Counted from the stretch's first letter, positions 42,248-50,028 are shown. The stretch: 64,000 nt of DNA from SLSG01 sp964477035 (GCA_964477035.1 CAYZCW010000002.1:124001-188000); one strand, 5' to 3'. Numbers and translations: made by a program. The notes: generated by a model from the sequence alone, not told the origin.

Positions 42248-43603
42248 ATGGTAAATTTCAGCACGGGCATAGTCCTGGAAAAGAGGACCCCCCGAAAAGA
42301 CAAAAGCTGTCCCGTTAAGCTTCGGGTCATTATCGACCGCAAAACCCGTTACTTCGGAACCGGACACTATCTTTCAGAAGAAGACTTCAAAAGAGCCTTT
42401 TCCAGCAAGCCACCCCGGCGCTTTAAAGACCTGCGGTCTGAAGTTAACCAGTACGAAGAAAAGGCCGCAAAGATCCTTAAAGCACTTGACAGGCCGAACT
42501 TCGACCAGTTTAGACGCCTTTTCACCCAAAGGGGAAACGGGGGTAATATTGAAAAGTATTATCAGGCCTATATCGCTGATTGTAAGAAATACAACCGCTT
42601 CGGGACGGCCAGCAATTACGAATGTAGCCTTAAAAGCCTTCAGGAAGTTAAGGGGCTTTCAGGTGCAAACTTCAGGGACATTACCCCGGCATGGCTTGAA
42701 GACTATTACCACAAGATGGAAAGCCGTGGGAAAAGCGTTTCAACCATTGGTATTTATTTACGCCCTTTGCGGATGCTATACAACCGGGCAATTCGGGACG
42801 GAGTTGTCGACGCCGCATATTACCCCTTTGGCAGCGAAAAGGCGGGGCTGTTCGAAATTCCTTCCAGCGAAAACACCAAACGCCCCCTGTCGATGGACGA
42901 ACTGGAATTGCTTGCTGGCTACAGCGGGAACCCCGCCCGGGAAAAGTACCGCGATTTTTTCATATTGTCCTTTTATCTTATGGGTCTTAACTACTTCGAC
43001 CTGTTAACCCTGAAATGGAATCAATACCACGGGGATAATATCAGCCTTATAAGAACCAAAACCAAGCGAACAACCCGAAAGAAACAAAAGCCTATCGAGC
43101 TTCCAGTTAACGAAGGGGCGCGGGAACTGATCGAAAAGCACGGCAACCCGCAGGGGGTCTATATCTTTGACGTTATTTCTACTTATGACCACCCGCAGGA
43201 AGTAAGGTTAAAAGTGCAAAACTTTACCCGCAATTCAAACCAGGCGCTTAAAGCAATAGCCAAAGAAATCAACACCAAAGCCCAACAGACCCTTATTAAC
43301 CCTGCAATAAGTAACGTATTTGCAAGGCATTCCGCGGCAAGCCACGCCATACAGTCAGGGGCAAGCCTTCCGCTTGTCAGCCAAACGCTGGGGCACACAA
43401 ACCCTAAAACAACCATTAACTACTTTTCTTCGTTTGAAAAAGAATCTAAGCAGATGGCCCAGTCGCTGCTTATTGGAAAAAACACCGTTCCAAAAATGGA
43501 ACGCGGAACGAATGACCCTGAAGCCCCTGACCACGAAGGGAAAGCGACCGTTCCACCCCCCGTTCCATGTGGAACGACTAAAAAATTAGTTGATAACCAA
43601 TAA
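42248..43603 (+). CDS. Tyrosine recombinase (integrase) of the element
   Basis: The 451-residue product is a phage/CTn-type tyrosine integrase of Bacteroidota. It has an N-terminal arm-type domain, a core-binding domain (about 95-190), and a catalytic domain with RHSAASHAIQSG (Arg and His), LGHTNPKTT and the nucleophile Tyr in INYFSSFEKE. The first catalytic Arg position reads GLNYFDLL, without Arg; the same substitution is known in IntDOT-type recombinases. It should catalyse integration and excision at tRNA-Arg. The last about 40 residues are a Pro/Thr-rich tail that is encoded by palindromic repeats. Confidence 0.92.
   Translation: MVNFSTGIVLEKRTPRKDKSCPVKLRVIIDRKTRYFGTGHYLSEEDFKRAFSSKPPRRFKDLRSEVNQYEEKAAKILKALDRPNFDQFRRLFTQRGNGGNIEKYYQAYIADCKKYNRFGTASNYECSLKSLQEVKGLSGANFRDITPAWLEDYYHKMESRGKSVSTIGIYLRPLRMLYNRAIRDGVVDAAYYPFGSEKAGLFEIPSSENTKRPLSMDELELLAGYSGNPAREKYRDFFILSFYLMGLNYFDLLTLKWNQYHGDNISLIRTKTKRTTRKKQKPIELPVNEGARELIEKHGNPQGVYIFDVISTYDHPQEVRLKVQNFTRNSNQALKAIAKEINTKAQQTLINPAISNVFARHSAASHAIQSGASLPLVSQTLGHTNPKTTINYFSSFEKESKQMAQSLLIGKNTVPKMERGTNDPEAPDHEGKATVPPPVPCGTTKKLVDNQ
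43486..43591. repeat. Left copy of a ~105-bp palindrome-rich inverted repeat
   Basis: This stretch holds CGTTCCA-AAAA-TGGAACG, a further GGAACG, two more CGTTCCA, and CGTTCCA-TG-TGGAACG, then an A/T-rich ACTAA-N-TTAGT palindrome. The reverse complement of 49561-49665 matches it closely at both ends, with a diverged centre. Here it is coding (integrase C-terminal tail). Confidence 0.8.
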
Positions 43604-43611
43604 CAGCAATC

Positions 43612-44463
43612 ATGAACCAACCAAAGACCGCCGGGCTTGTAGAACTGATGATGCTACAGGACTACATGGCCGCGAAATTTGAAAAGAGGGTCCCGCTGCC
43701 CAAAAACAAAATGATCTACTGGCCCGCCAAAGACGAATTGCCGCCAGCCGGGGCAATTATCCAAAAGGGCCACCAGTACAAACTGGTCAGGGGCCAGGAT
43801 CCAAAGTTGTTTCCTCCATTGCCGGATAACTTTGATGAAATACGGACCCCTGTTGTAATTAAAAACACAAAGTATTTCCCAAAGATATTTGATCGCCATT
43901 GGAACGAATATCAGCAGAACTACCCTGGCGCTTCGCCTGATCAGTACCGGCGCCACGCGGCCGAACACCTGACCCGGCAGATTGAAACAATACGACGGGA
44001 AGCCCCCAGCGCCCGGGACCACGAAATCATTAAGCTGGCTGAAATCTACATTAACGATTTTCTTCTGGCCGAAGACCCGGAAACCGGAATCAACTGCCAG
44101 CTTAACCCCGATCAGCTGAAGCGGCTTTTTGCAGAAATGCAGGGACACTACATCAAAGGCAGGGAAATAGACTTTCTGTCAGCATTAACCCCCGACCCCT
44201 TGCCACCCACGTTTAAGCGGCTGAAGTGGATTGATAAGGCAGCAAAGACCGGGCAAGCCAATAAAAGCACCCTGCGGGCCTTTTTAACGGCCGCTAAGGG
44301 CGGCAAGGCAGTTACCCTGTCCGACGCCCAAAAGTTTGTAGATGACGCCGGGAAAGCCATAGAACTGAACAAGCCCAGGCGGGGGGACCTACAAAGCCGG
44401 AATGTAAAGCGATTTACAAGACTGATAGAAGAAGCACTTAACCCCAAACCCCAAACACAATGA
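43612..44463 (+). CDS. Unrecognised element protein (283 residues)
   Basis: I do not recognise a family. The product is soluble-looking and basic, with no signal peptide or TM helix. Its start is MNQPKTAGLVELMMLQD and it has a helix-rich middle and a C-terminal region with repeated Lys/Arg (LSDAQKFVDDAGKAIEL). It lies 8 bases after the integrase stop, so it is probably cotranscribed with int, and overlaps the next gene by 4 bases. Position near int is where integrative elements often carry cargo genes. Confidence 0.75.
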   Translation: MNQPKTAGLVELMMLQDYMAAKFEKRVPLPKNKMIYWPAKDELPPAGAIIQKGHQYKLVRGQDPKLFPPLPDNFDEIRTPVVIKNTKYFPKIFDRHWNEYQQNYPGASPDQYRRHAAEHLTRQIETIRREAPSARDHEIIKLAEIYINDFLLAEDPETGINCQLNPDQLKRLFAEMQGHYIKGREIDFLSALTPDPLPPTFKRLKWIDKAAKTGQANKSTLRAFLTAAKGGKAVTLSDAQKFVDDAGKAIELNKPRRGDLQSRNVKRFTRLIEEALNPKPQTQ

Positions 44464-44681
44464 AAGGACACAATTTAGACCAGTGGCCCCAGGAAGACAA
44501 GGCCGAACTGCGCCGCATTGAGGAAACGGAAAGGGATCCAAACAGAATAGCGGTCAGGGTTTTTTTCCTGTGGGCCAAAAACGATCACGAAATGGAACCA
44601 ATTTACCGGGGCGCAATAGAACACCGCGGACCCGCTGGTATGGCCCCCAAGGTGCTGACAGAACACTTTTTCCTTAACTGA
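44460..44681 (+). CDS. Small unrecognised element protein (73 residues)
   Basis: I do not recognise a family. The ATG overlaps the previous stop (ATGA), so translation is coupled. The product is charged and soluble (EDKAELRRIEETERDPNRIAV), with no membrane segment. A strong terminator follows 29 bases downstream, so it ends the int transcript. Confidence 0.65.
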   Translation: MKGHNLDQWPQEDKAELRRIEETERDPNRIAVRVFFLWAKNDHEMEPIYRGAIEHRGPAGMAPKVLTEHFFLN

Positions 44682-44709
44682 CGGGGCAAACCAACAAAAC
44701 CCACACAAG

Positions 44710-44733
44710 CCCGGCCAAAGTGCCGGGTTTTTT
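44710..44733 (+). terminator. Intrinsic terminator of the int transcript
   Basis: CCCGGC and GCCGGG form the stem, followed by six T residues. It ends the integrase/unknown gene run. Confidence 0.75.
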
Positions 44734-44813
44734 GTTGCGTTCTGATACCGTATCAAAGGAAAGCGTTTTAGACAACCAGCAAAGACAGGCCTTTCGAAGC
44801 ATAAACAGACAGC

Positions 44814-44833
44814 TTATCAAACAAATTAGCAAA
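44814..44833 (+). repeat. Dispersed element repeat, internal copy 1
   Basis: TTATCAAACAAATTAGCAAA, identical to the copy at 47672-47691. It lies upstream of the HTH/replication operon. Confidence 0.75.
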
Positions 44834-44875
44834 TATTGATGGTATAAGTACGATTTATTCGACCCCGGAAGCTGA

Positions 44876-44905
44876 CCCCGCCATAATTGACTTGGCGGGG
44901 TTTTT
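44876..44905 (+). terminator. Second terminator in the control region
   Basis: CCCCGCC (44876-44882) pairs with GGCGGGG (44894-44900) around an 11-base loop and is followed by five T residues. No coding gene ends just before it. Confidence 0.65.
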
Positions 44906-44963
44906 CATTGTCTTATTCGACCCTATTCGACCCTATATGTATCTGATATACAGTTATTTAGAC

Positions 44964-44994
44964 TTGCTTTTTGTGGAATTTCGTTGTACTTTTG
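44964..44994 (+). promoter_or_regulatory. Promoter of the HTH/replication operon
   Basis: TTG at 44964-44966, 20 bases, then TACTTTTG at 44987-44994 matches TTG/TAnnTTTG. The start would be near 45001, about 22 bases before ATG 45023. Confidence 0.6.
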
Positions 44995-45022
44995 TTCCAG
45001 TATCAAACCTAAAGAAACCAAC

Positions 45023-45217
45023 ATGGGAAAACTGGAGGGGGCGTTCTACGAAATGCAGCTTATTGAAGGGCGAACCAATGACGGGAAAGTCGGTTATCGG
45101 CTGGAACCCTGGAAGCAAGAACCAACAAAAGCAGATATTGAAAGACAGGATCAGCTTTGGGAAAGAGTTTTTTCCGGGGCCGAAGAAATGCTTGATGCTT
45201 GGCAGGCATACAACTAA
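45023..45217 (+). CDS. Small unrecognised element protein (64 residues)
   Basis: I do not recognise a family. ATG 45023 fits the promoter ending at 44994; an in-frame TTG at 44984 lies before the transcription start and is rejected. The product is acidic with several Trp residues (YRLEPWKQEPTKADIERQDQLWERVF). It is the first gene of the operon with the HTH gene 20 bases downstream. Confidence 0.6.
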   Translation: MGKLEGAFYEMQLIEGRTNDGKVGYRLEPWKQEPTKADIERQDQLWERVFSGAEEMLDAWQAYN

Positions 45218-45237
45218 ACCATTAACACACATTAAAC

Positions 45238-45516
45238 ATGACCAATCCATTCGAAGAAATTACCAAACAACTGAACGACCTTCAGCGCCAGGTTGCCAGC
45301 GCGCGGACAGAACAGCGGTCGGAATGGTTGAACGCGGATCAGGCCGCGGAATTTCTGAACCTGAAGAAATCTACCGTCTACAAAAAGACGATGCTGCGGG
45401 AAATTCCATTCTATAAGCACGGCAAAAAGCTAATGTTCCGCCGCCCCGAACTGGAAGGCTTGCTTTTGTCGGGCAGACCAAAGGAAGTTAAGCAGGGCGT
45501 AACTATTGAGCGCTAA
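45238..45516 (+). CDS. Excisionase-type helix-turn-helix protein
   Basis: The 92-residue product has an N-terminal helical stretch and an HTH_17/excisionase-like motif: WLNADQAAEFLNLKKSTVYKKTMLREIPFYKHGKKLMFRRPELEGLL (about 31-77). Such proteins bend DNA and favour excision, or control the element's transcription, as AlpA does in P4-type elements. The dispersed repeats at the ends and upstream of operons are natural candidate binding sites. It is followed at once by the DUF3987 gene. Confidence 0.85.
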   Translation: MTNPFEEITKQLNDLQRQVASARTEQRSEWLNADQAAEFLNLKKSTVYKKTMLREIPFYKHGKKLMFRRPELEGLLLSGRPKEVKQGVTIER

Positions 45517-45517
45517 T

Positions 45518-46762
45518 ATGGACAGAATCGACCTGAACGAAACCCGGACAGTGCCGCGGCATATGTTTCCGCCTGAAGTAATGACCCGGCTGCCCGAAAT
45601 ACTACAGCTGGGGGTTGAATACCTGGCCGATCCAACCGAAAGGGGGGTCTGGCTTGTTGGCGCGCTGGGGGTAATTAGCGGTATGCTTCCAAACATACAG
45701 GGTCTTTACGACGGACAGACCGTTTATCCCAATATGTACGTTTTTGTCGTCGGACCTTACGGATCAGGCAAGGGCGCGCTGACTTATGCCCGTATGCTTG
45801 CCCAGGACGTACACAAGGCGCGGCTGGCTGAAACCCTTAAAGCAAAAGAACGCCTAATGGAAGGCGATCCGGAACCGCCCCAGCAGCTTCATTACATCCC
45901 GGCCAACAATTCAAAGACGGGGTTTTTCGAGTTGTTAAGCGGGAACGCGGGCGCGGGAACCCTGTTTGAAAGCGAAGGGGACACTTTGGCCGATGCGATC
46001 CGTCAGGACTACGGTAATTTTTCCGATGGTCTGCGGAAGGGCTTTCATCACGAACCGATCAGTTTTTACCGTCGCACAAACAAAGAATTTGTAGAAATAG
46101 AGAACCCGCGCTTATCTGTTGTACTGTCGTCGACGTTTGATCAGCTGTTAACCCTGATCCCTTCACCGGAAAACGGGCTGTTTTCGCGCTTCTGTTTCTA
46201 CAGCCTGCCAGGGGACCCCAACTTTCGGAACGTCTTTGCGATTGAAAAGCGGGACTATATGACAGCGTTTCGGTCGCTTGCAAATGGACTGAAGCAAGTT
46301 TACGACGGCTTAAGCCAGCTAAGCGAACCGATTGTCTTTCGGCTGACCAAAGATCAGGAAGCCCGGTTTGTTGAAAGGTTCCAGGCCCTGAAGACAGAAC
46401 TGCGGGAAACCAACGACGCGAACCTGGACGGGACAGTAAATCGACTGGGCTTGCAGTTTTTCAGGGTTGCTATGATCCTGACCGCGCTAAGGTCAAACGG
46501 GGACAGTCCAATGTATTGCACGGACCAGGACTTTGACCTGGCTGGGGAAATTGTCGACGTACTGACCCAGCACGCCATAGACATTTACTTTCAGTTACCC
46601 CAGCCAAAGACGCACAACAGCAAGCACATAGAACGCGCTGAAGACATAAAGCGCGCCCTGGAACTGTCAAAGGCCGGACAAACTTACGGCGCTATTTCGC
46701 AGGCCATATTCGGCGATGAAAGCCACAAATCAACCGTACACCGATGGATCAATCAAAAATAA
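45518..46762 (+). CDS. DUF3987 family helicase/primase-like replication protein
   Basis: The 414-residue product has a P-loop GPYGSGKGAL (Walker A, about 86-95), a HYIPANNSKTGFFELLS segment, and the LFESEGDTLADAIRQDYGNFSDGLRKGFHHEP part typical of DUF3987. These are often part of replication modules of Bacteroidota mobile elements. ATG 45518 is used; a TTG at 45506 overlaps the HTH gene. Its end overlaps the next gene by 19 bases. In many elements the primase-like domain comes first; here the order is reversed and the domains are separate genes. Confidence 0.85.
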   Translation: MDRIDLNETRTVPRHMFPPEVMTRLPEILQLGVEYLADPTERGVWLVGALGVISGMLPNIQGLYDGQTVYPNMYVFVVGPYGSGKGALTYARMLAQDVHKARLAETLKAKERLMEGDPEPPQQLHYIPANNSKTGFFELLSGNAGAGTLFESEGDTLADAIRQDYGNFSDGLRKGFHHEPISFYRRTNKEFVEIENPRLSVVLSSTFDQLLTLIPSPENGLFSRFCFYSLPGDPNFRNVFAIEKRDYMTAFRSLANGLKQVYDGLSQLSEPIVFRLTKDQEARFVERFQALKTELRETNDANLDGTVNRLGLQFFRVAMILTALRSNGDSPMYCTDQDFDLAGEIVDVLTQHAIDIYFQLPQPKTHNSKHIERAEDIKRALELSKAGQTYGAISQAIFGDESHKSTVHRWINQK

Positions 46763-47604
46763 TAGTCAGTTGTTTTCAAAGCGCCACGGACACAAACCCG
46801 CGGTCAATTAACCTGCTGCAATGGCTGGAAGGCAGTCCGCAGCTTAACAAGTTGGTTGACGCTATTAGGGCGGAAGGGGACAAGGACAAGCGCGCGAAGC
46901 TGAAAAAGCAATTACCCGCAATTACCCCAAGCGGCACTTTTTCAGTCCGCCGGGCCGATGGACTTGTCAAACATAGCGGCTTAATAGCGCTGGATTTTGA
47001 TAACTGCGACCCCGAAAAAACCAAGAAAATACTGTTTAATATTGTAAACATCTACTATGCTGGACTTAGCGCTTCTGCCCGTGGAATATGGGCTTTAGTG
47101 CCTGTTTACAATCCCGAACAGCACAAAAGACACTTCGAAGCGCTGCGGTCCGATATGGCGCTTTTAGGCTTGGAAGTCGACAAGGCTTGCGGGGACGTTT
47201 CGCGTCTTAGGTTCTATAGTTATGACCCTGAACCGATATTCAACCTTGAAGCTGTCCCATACCGAAAGCTGGCCCCCAGGCCACAGTATAAGCGCCCGCG
47301 TCCGTCGCTTAGCAACAACAGCGCCCTTGATTTACTGATCGGCAAAATAGAAACCACGGGACAGGACATAACAAGCGATTATAAGGACTGGCTGGCAATA
47401 GGCAGCGCACTTGCTTCCATATACGGCGAAGCTGGGCGCGACAGGTTCCACCGGATCAGCCAGTTTTACCCTGACTACAGCCCCCAGGAAACCGACAAGC
47501 AGTTTGATATCTGCCAAAGATATCCGACCGACCTGCGGGCCGATATTGTCTTCAGAATAGCAAAAGACAATGGCGTTTTGCTGAACGAAAAGCATATGTT
47601 CTGA
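46744..47604 (+). CDS. VirE N-terminal (BT4734-like) / PriCT primase-like protein
   Basis: The 286-residue product has a BT4734/VirE-N-type domain (VSCFQSATDTNPRSINLLQWL, GLIALDFDNCDPEKTKK, and ASARGIWALVPV) and a C-terminal PriCT-like part (DYKDWLAIGSALASIYGEAGRDRFHRISQ). It probably primes or starts replication of the excised element, with DUF3987 as the helicase. It overlaps the DUF3987 gene by 19 bases, which argues for a working pair. Confidence 0.85.
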   Translation: MDQSKIIVSCFQSATDTNPRSINLLQWLEGSPQLNKLVDAIRAEGDKDKRAKLKKQLPAITPSGTFSVRRADGLVKHSGLIALDFDNCDPEKTKKILFNIVNIYYAGLSASARGIWALVPVYNPEQHKRHFEALRSDMALLGLEVDKACGDVSRLRFYSYDPEPIFNLEAVPYRKLAPRPQYKRPRPSLSNNSALDLLIGKIETTGQDITSDYKDWLAIGSALASIYGEAGRDRFHRISQFYPDYSPQETDKQFDICQRYPTDLRADIVFRIAKDNGVLLNEKHMF

Positions 47605-47671
47605 TTTATAATCAAAAGAATAAATCACAAAAGATGCAATTAACAACGATTTTAGAAACACGCTTTATTAC

Positions 47672-47691
47672 TTATCAAACAAATTAGCAAA
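47672..47691 (+). repeat. Dispersed element repeat, internal copy 2
   Basis: Identical 20-base copy of the repeat at 44814-44833. It lies 38 bases before ATG 47729 and next to a short hairpin (GCCTG/CAGGC at 47695-47712). Confidence 0.75.
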
Positions 47692-47728
47692 CCAGCCTGT
47701 AAAAAACAGGCAAAAAACAGGACTTAAT

Positions 47729-48064
47729 ATGAGCAACAGCGGACGGTTTAAGCCAGGGAAAAGCGGGAACCCGAAGGGACGGCCCCCAGGCAGTACGAAT
47801 GAAGACATAGCACGCCTGCGGGGTTTGGTTTACTCCCTGCTTATGGAAGGCTGGGAAACGATTCTGGACGACTTCAGGGCTTTGGAAACGGGAAAAGAGC
47901 GCCTTCAGATAATAGACAGGTTGTTGCGCCACGTTCTGCCAGCCCCCCAGGATGAACTACAGCGCTTATCCGATGAAGACTTAGATAGATTGATTTCACG
48001 CCTTAAAAACCAATTTTATGAAGAAGAAAGAGAGAGTTATACGGGCCTTGCGGAAAGAGCCTGA
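47729..48064 (+). CDS. DUF5681 domain protein, small-terminase-like
   Basis: The 111-residue product begins with GRFKPGKSGNPKGRPPGS, the DUF5681 signature. That domain is found in phage and satellite proteins near terminase genes, and several are annotated as small terminase-like. If this is a terminase small subunit it would mark a packaging function for the element. I see no large terminase. It starts a run of overlapping small genes. Confidence 0.75.
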   Translation: MSNSGRFKPGKSGNPKGRPPGSTNEDIARLRGLVYSLLMEGWETILDDFRALETGKERLQIIDRLLRHVLPAPQDELQRLSDEDLDRLISRLKNQFYEEERESYTGLAERA

Positions 48065-48200
48065 ACATGACCCTGATGCAGAAGCGCGGCTAATTCGCGC
48101 TATTGAAATGCTAACGCCCGAAGCCGAAGCGCGGGGCATGACAGTAATTGAGTATGCACGTTACATATTAACCAATGAGAAAGCTAATGCAGAAAATTAA
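48018..48200 (+). CDS. Small unrecognised element protein (60 residues)
   Basis: The frame overlaps the DUF5681 gene by 47 bases and the next gene by 26 bases. The product is charged and helical (MKKKERVIRALRKEPEHD at its start). No family is recognised. Dense overlaps suggest a compact transcript, but the frame could also be accidental. Confidence 0.45.
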   Translation: MKKKERVIRALRKEPEHDPDAEARLIRAIEMLTPEAEARGMTVIEYARYILTNEKANAEN

Positions 48201-48381
48201 AAGGTTTTGGGGCCGGAACCGCCCCGAACCGCTTTCAGAGCGGGACGCCTGGTTCAAAAAGCAATATGACGACCTGGAAGAGCAAAAAAAGGCCACAGCC
48301 CGCGAATACGACCAGATCCGCAAAGAACTCGAACAACTCAAACAGGAATTTTTAAACCAAAGCAAAAACCATGACAGCTAA
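48175..48381 (+). CDS. Small coiled-coil element protein (68 residues)
   Basis: The product is highly charged and predicted coiled coil (KQYDDLEEQKKATAREYD onward). A later in-frame ATG at 48187 (MQKIKRFW) is a possible start. It overlaps the next gene by 11 bases. No family is recognised. Confidence 0.5.
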   Translation: MRKLMQKIKRFWGRNRPEPLSERDAWFKKQYDDLEEQKKATAREYDQIRKELEQLKQEFLNQSKNHDS

Positions 48382-48979
48382 AGAAAAACAACCCCAGGTG
48401 CTTTACAGAGATGAGCGCGGCATATCAGACCTTCACGCCGAAGTTGCGCGCATTGTTTCACAAGCAAGGCGCATCGCGGACTTTTGGAACGCTATGCCGG
48501 TCCCGCCGATGAACAAACAGATAATGGCCCGTTTGATGCAAAGCAACGCAATAGAATTCGATGATTTGTTGTGGGAGTTTGTCCGCACGGAAGCCGTCCG
48601 GGTACACGGCGAGCGGTACGGAAAGACACTAAACAGGCAGGCGCACAACCTCTCCGAACTCTACGACCACAAAGCTATGACCGGGCTTATGAACGGGCTG
48701 GCACTCCACCGGGAACGCTATCAGTACGTTCGAATGGGCTACGTCGACTTTGACGGCGACGGCTTGCCGTTCATCGATGCCGATGGCGTAAAGCAACTTG
48801 AAGAAAGATTCATTGCATACGACACGCCCGAAAACCGCAAAAGGTTTCAGGTTTGGGAAAACATTACGGCGGCAATTAAGGCCGTTAGGGAACTTGAATC
48901 CGAAATGGGCCTGCCCGGAAAGCTATTGACGGGAAAACCGACCGTCGCCCAGCCTATGTTAAGATATGGAAATCCGTAA
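48371..48979 (+). CDS. Unrecognised element protein (202 residues)
   Basis: I do not recognise a family. The product is soluble, helical and about 202 residues, with no signal peptide. It includes an IADFWNAMPVPPMNKQIMARL stretch and a YVDFDGDGLPFIDADG turn-like segment. It follows the small overlapping genes and may be the main cargo or a structural part of the element. Confidence 0.75.
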   Translation: MTAKEKQPQVLYRDERGISDLHAEVARIVSQARRIADFWNAMPVPPMNKQIMARLMQSNAIEFDDLLWEFVRTEAVRVHGERYGKTLNRQAHNLSELYDHKAMTGLMNGLALHRERYQYVRMGYVDFDGDGLPFIDADGVKQLEERFIAYDTPENRKRFQVWENITAAIKAVRELESEMGLPGKLLTGKPTVAQPMLRYGNP

Positions 48980-49172
48980 CACGGATAAAGATCCTTTTGG
49001 CCAGCAGGGAGGGTTAAAGCTGGCAGCTGTTGCAAACCGGTCCCGGTTCCTGTCAATCCCTTGCACGGGACCGTGAACATTAAAGAGCAGCATAGAAGGC
49101 ACGGGGGGGCGCGCACCCCCCCGTAACCTTCAGACCCCAAAAAACAAACCCACAGAACCAAACATAAAAGAC
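48980..49172. other. Noncoding segment with two strong hairpins
   Basis: No gene is seen. CGGTCCCG (49038-49045) pairs with CGGGACCG (49066-49073). A second, GC-only stem pairs A49101-C-G7 with C7-G-T49124 around a six-base loop, with AAGG/CCTT flanks at 49096-49099 and 49127-49130. Neither is followed by a T run, so they are not standard terminators. They might be a replication origin, packaging or transfer site, or a structured RNA. Confidence 0.5.
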
Positions 49173-49427
49173 ATGAGAGCAAACCGAGTGAAAACAATAC
49201 GGGAAGCCCTGGGACGGTCCCGGTCGTTGCTGACATTAACAGAGAACGAAAGTCGCTGGGTTCAGCAGAAGGCAATTAAGCCCCAACTGGACGAGTACGT
49301 CCGGACGGGCCGCGCCGTTGTCGTTGTGGATGACGAAGACGACCGCCGAATGTTAAAAACCATTTGCGACAGGATCCGCCCGGGTGGGTGCATGGTTATG
49401 CTGACAAGTGAGGATGCAAAGCATTGA
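49173..49427 (+). CDS. Small unrecognised element protein (84 residues)
   Basis: I do not recognise a family. The product begins MRANRVKTIREALGRSRS and has a beta-strand-like VVVVDDEDDRRMLKTICDRIRPGGCMVML section that could be a small alpha/beta fold. It follows the double-hairpin segment directly and ends 133 bases before the right inverted repeat. Confidence 0.6.
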   Translation: MRANRVKTIREALGRSRSLLTLTENESRWVQQKAIKPQLDEYVRTGRAVVVVDDEDDRRMLKTICDRIRPGGCMVMLTSEDAKH

Positions 49428-49560
49428 GGGCCGCAATAAGCGGATAACGTTCATTGTTTGATGGGCCGGGGGAAACCCGGAAACCCTCAATCCGGGCCCC
49501 CCTGCCGCATATGGTATAACAGATGGGTCTGACTGCGAAAAAACAGACCAGGGCCAACCA

Positions 49561-49665
49561 AACTAATATTTTAGTTGTTCCACCTGGAACGACCGATGGA
49601 ACGGCCGGAACGCCCGTTAATACTGGGTTTTGCCGCAATTCGTTCCACGTTCCATTTTTGGAACG
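49561..49665. repeat. Right copy of the ~105-bp palindrome-rich inverted repeat
   Basis: In reverse complement it begins CGTTCCA-AAAA-TGGAACG and ends with a GTTCCA-GG-TGGAAC palindrome and an ACTAA-N-TTAGT block, matching 43486-43591. Unlike the left copy it is not clearly coding. Confidence 0.8.
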
Positions 49666-49725
49666 GTGTTTTTTAAGGAAAACACAAGCCACCCACAGGT
49701 GGATGCCGGGGGCGTTCGCTATCAG

Positions 49726-50028
49726 TTATTCAATCCTTCTGTATTTTTTCTGCTTTGGATTTGATGAATTAAGTTTATCCCATTCTTCCTGGCTTATTCC
49801 CGAAAGCTTTCCAGTAGAAGTGTTTTCAACAATAACTTCCCCCTGAATTTCCCCCTGGGTTTTACCTGTTGCTTGAAGGTTTACAAGCTGGGTTAATAGC
49901 CTATTGGTTTGTTCTTGTCCCTTAAGCAAAAGATTTACCTTCCAATACCAGGTCCAAAATTCTCTTAATACTAAAAACACAATTACAACAATGGCTAATA
50001 CCAAAATAATTGTTCCTGTTTCTTCCAT
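49726..50028 (-). CDS. Small membrane protein with coiled coil, near attR
   Basis: The 100-residue product (start METTG-like MEETGTIILVLAIVVIV) has one N-terminal TM helix (about 5-25) and a charged helical C-terminal part (LLKGQEQTNRLLTQLVNLQ). An exact -7 box (TATATTTG, minus strand, 50057-50064) lies upstream. ATG 50028 is chosen over 50145 because the longer form reads through the promoter box. It is the only minus-strand gene of the element and sits where cargo is common. Function unknown. Confidence 0.65.
   Translation of the reverse strand: MEETGTIILVLAIVVIVFLVLREFWTWYWKVNLLLKGQEQTNRLLTQLVNLQATGKTQGEIQGEVIVENTSTGKLSGISQEEWDKLNSSNPKQKKYRRIE

Larger units (their letters stand above)
44734..45022. 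other. Noncoding control region of the element
   Basis: This stretch has a 13-base palindrome TGATACCGTATCA (44747-44759 region), the dispersed repeat (44814-44833), three ATTCGACCC copies (near 44857, 44914 and 44924), a second terminator (44876-44905), and a promoter (44964-44994). No protein gene is visible before 45023. It may encode a short RNA between the two terminators. Confidence 0.45.

Noticed and set aside
49396..49692. Minus-strand frame at the right inverted repeat as a truncated second integrase
   Set aside because: Only the repeat part matches the integrase tail, in changing frames and with a stop; no catalytic domain is present.
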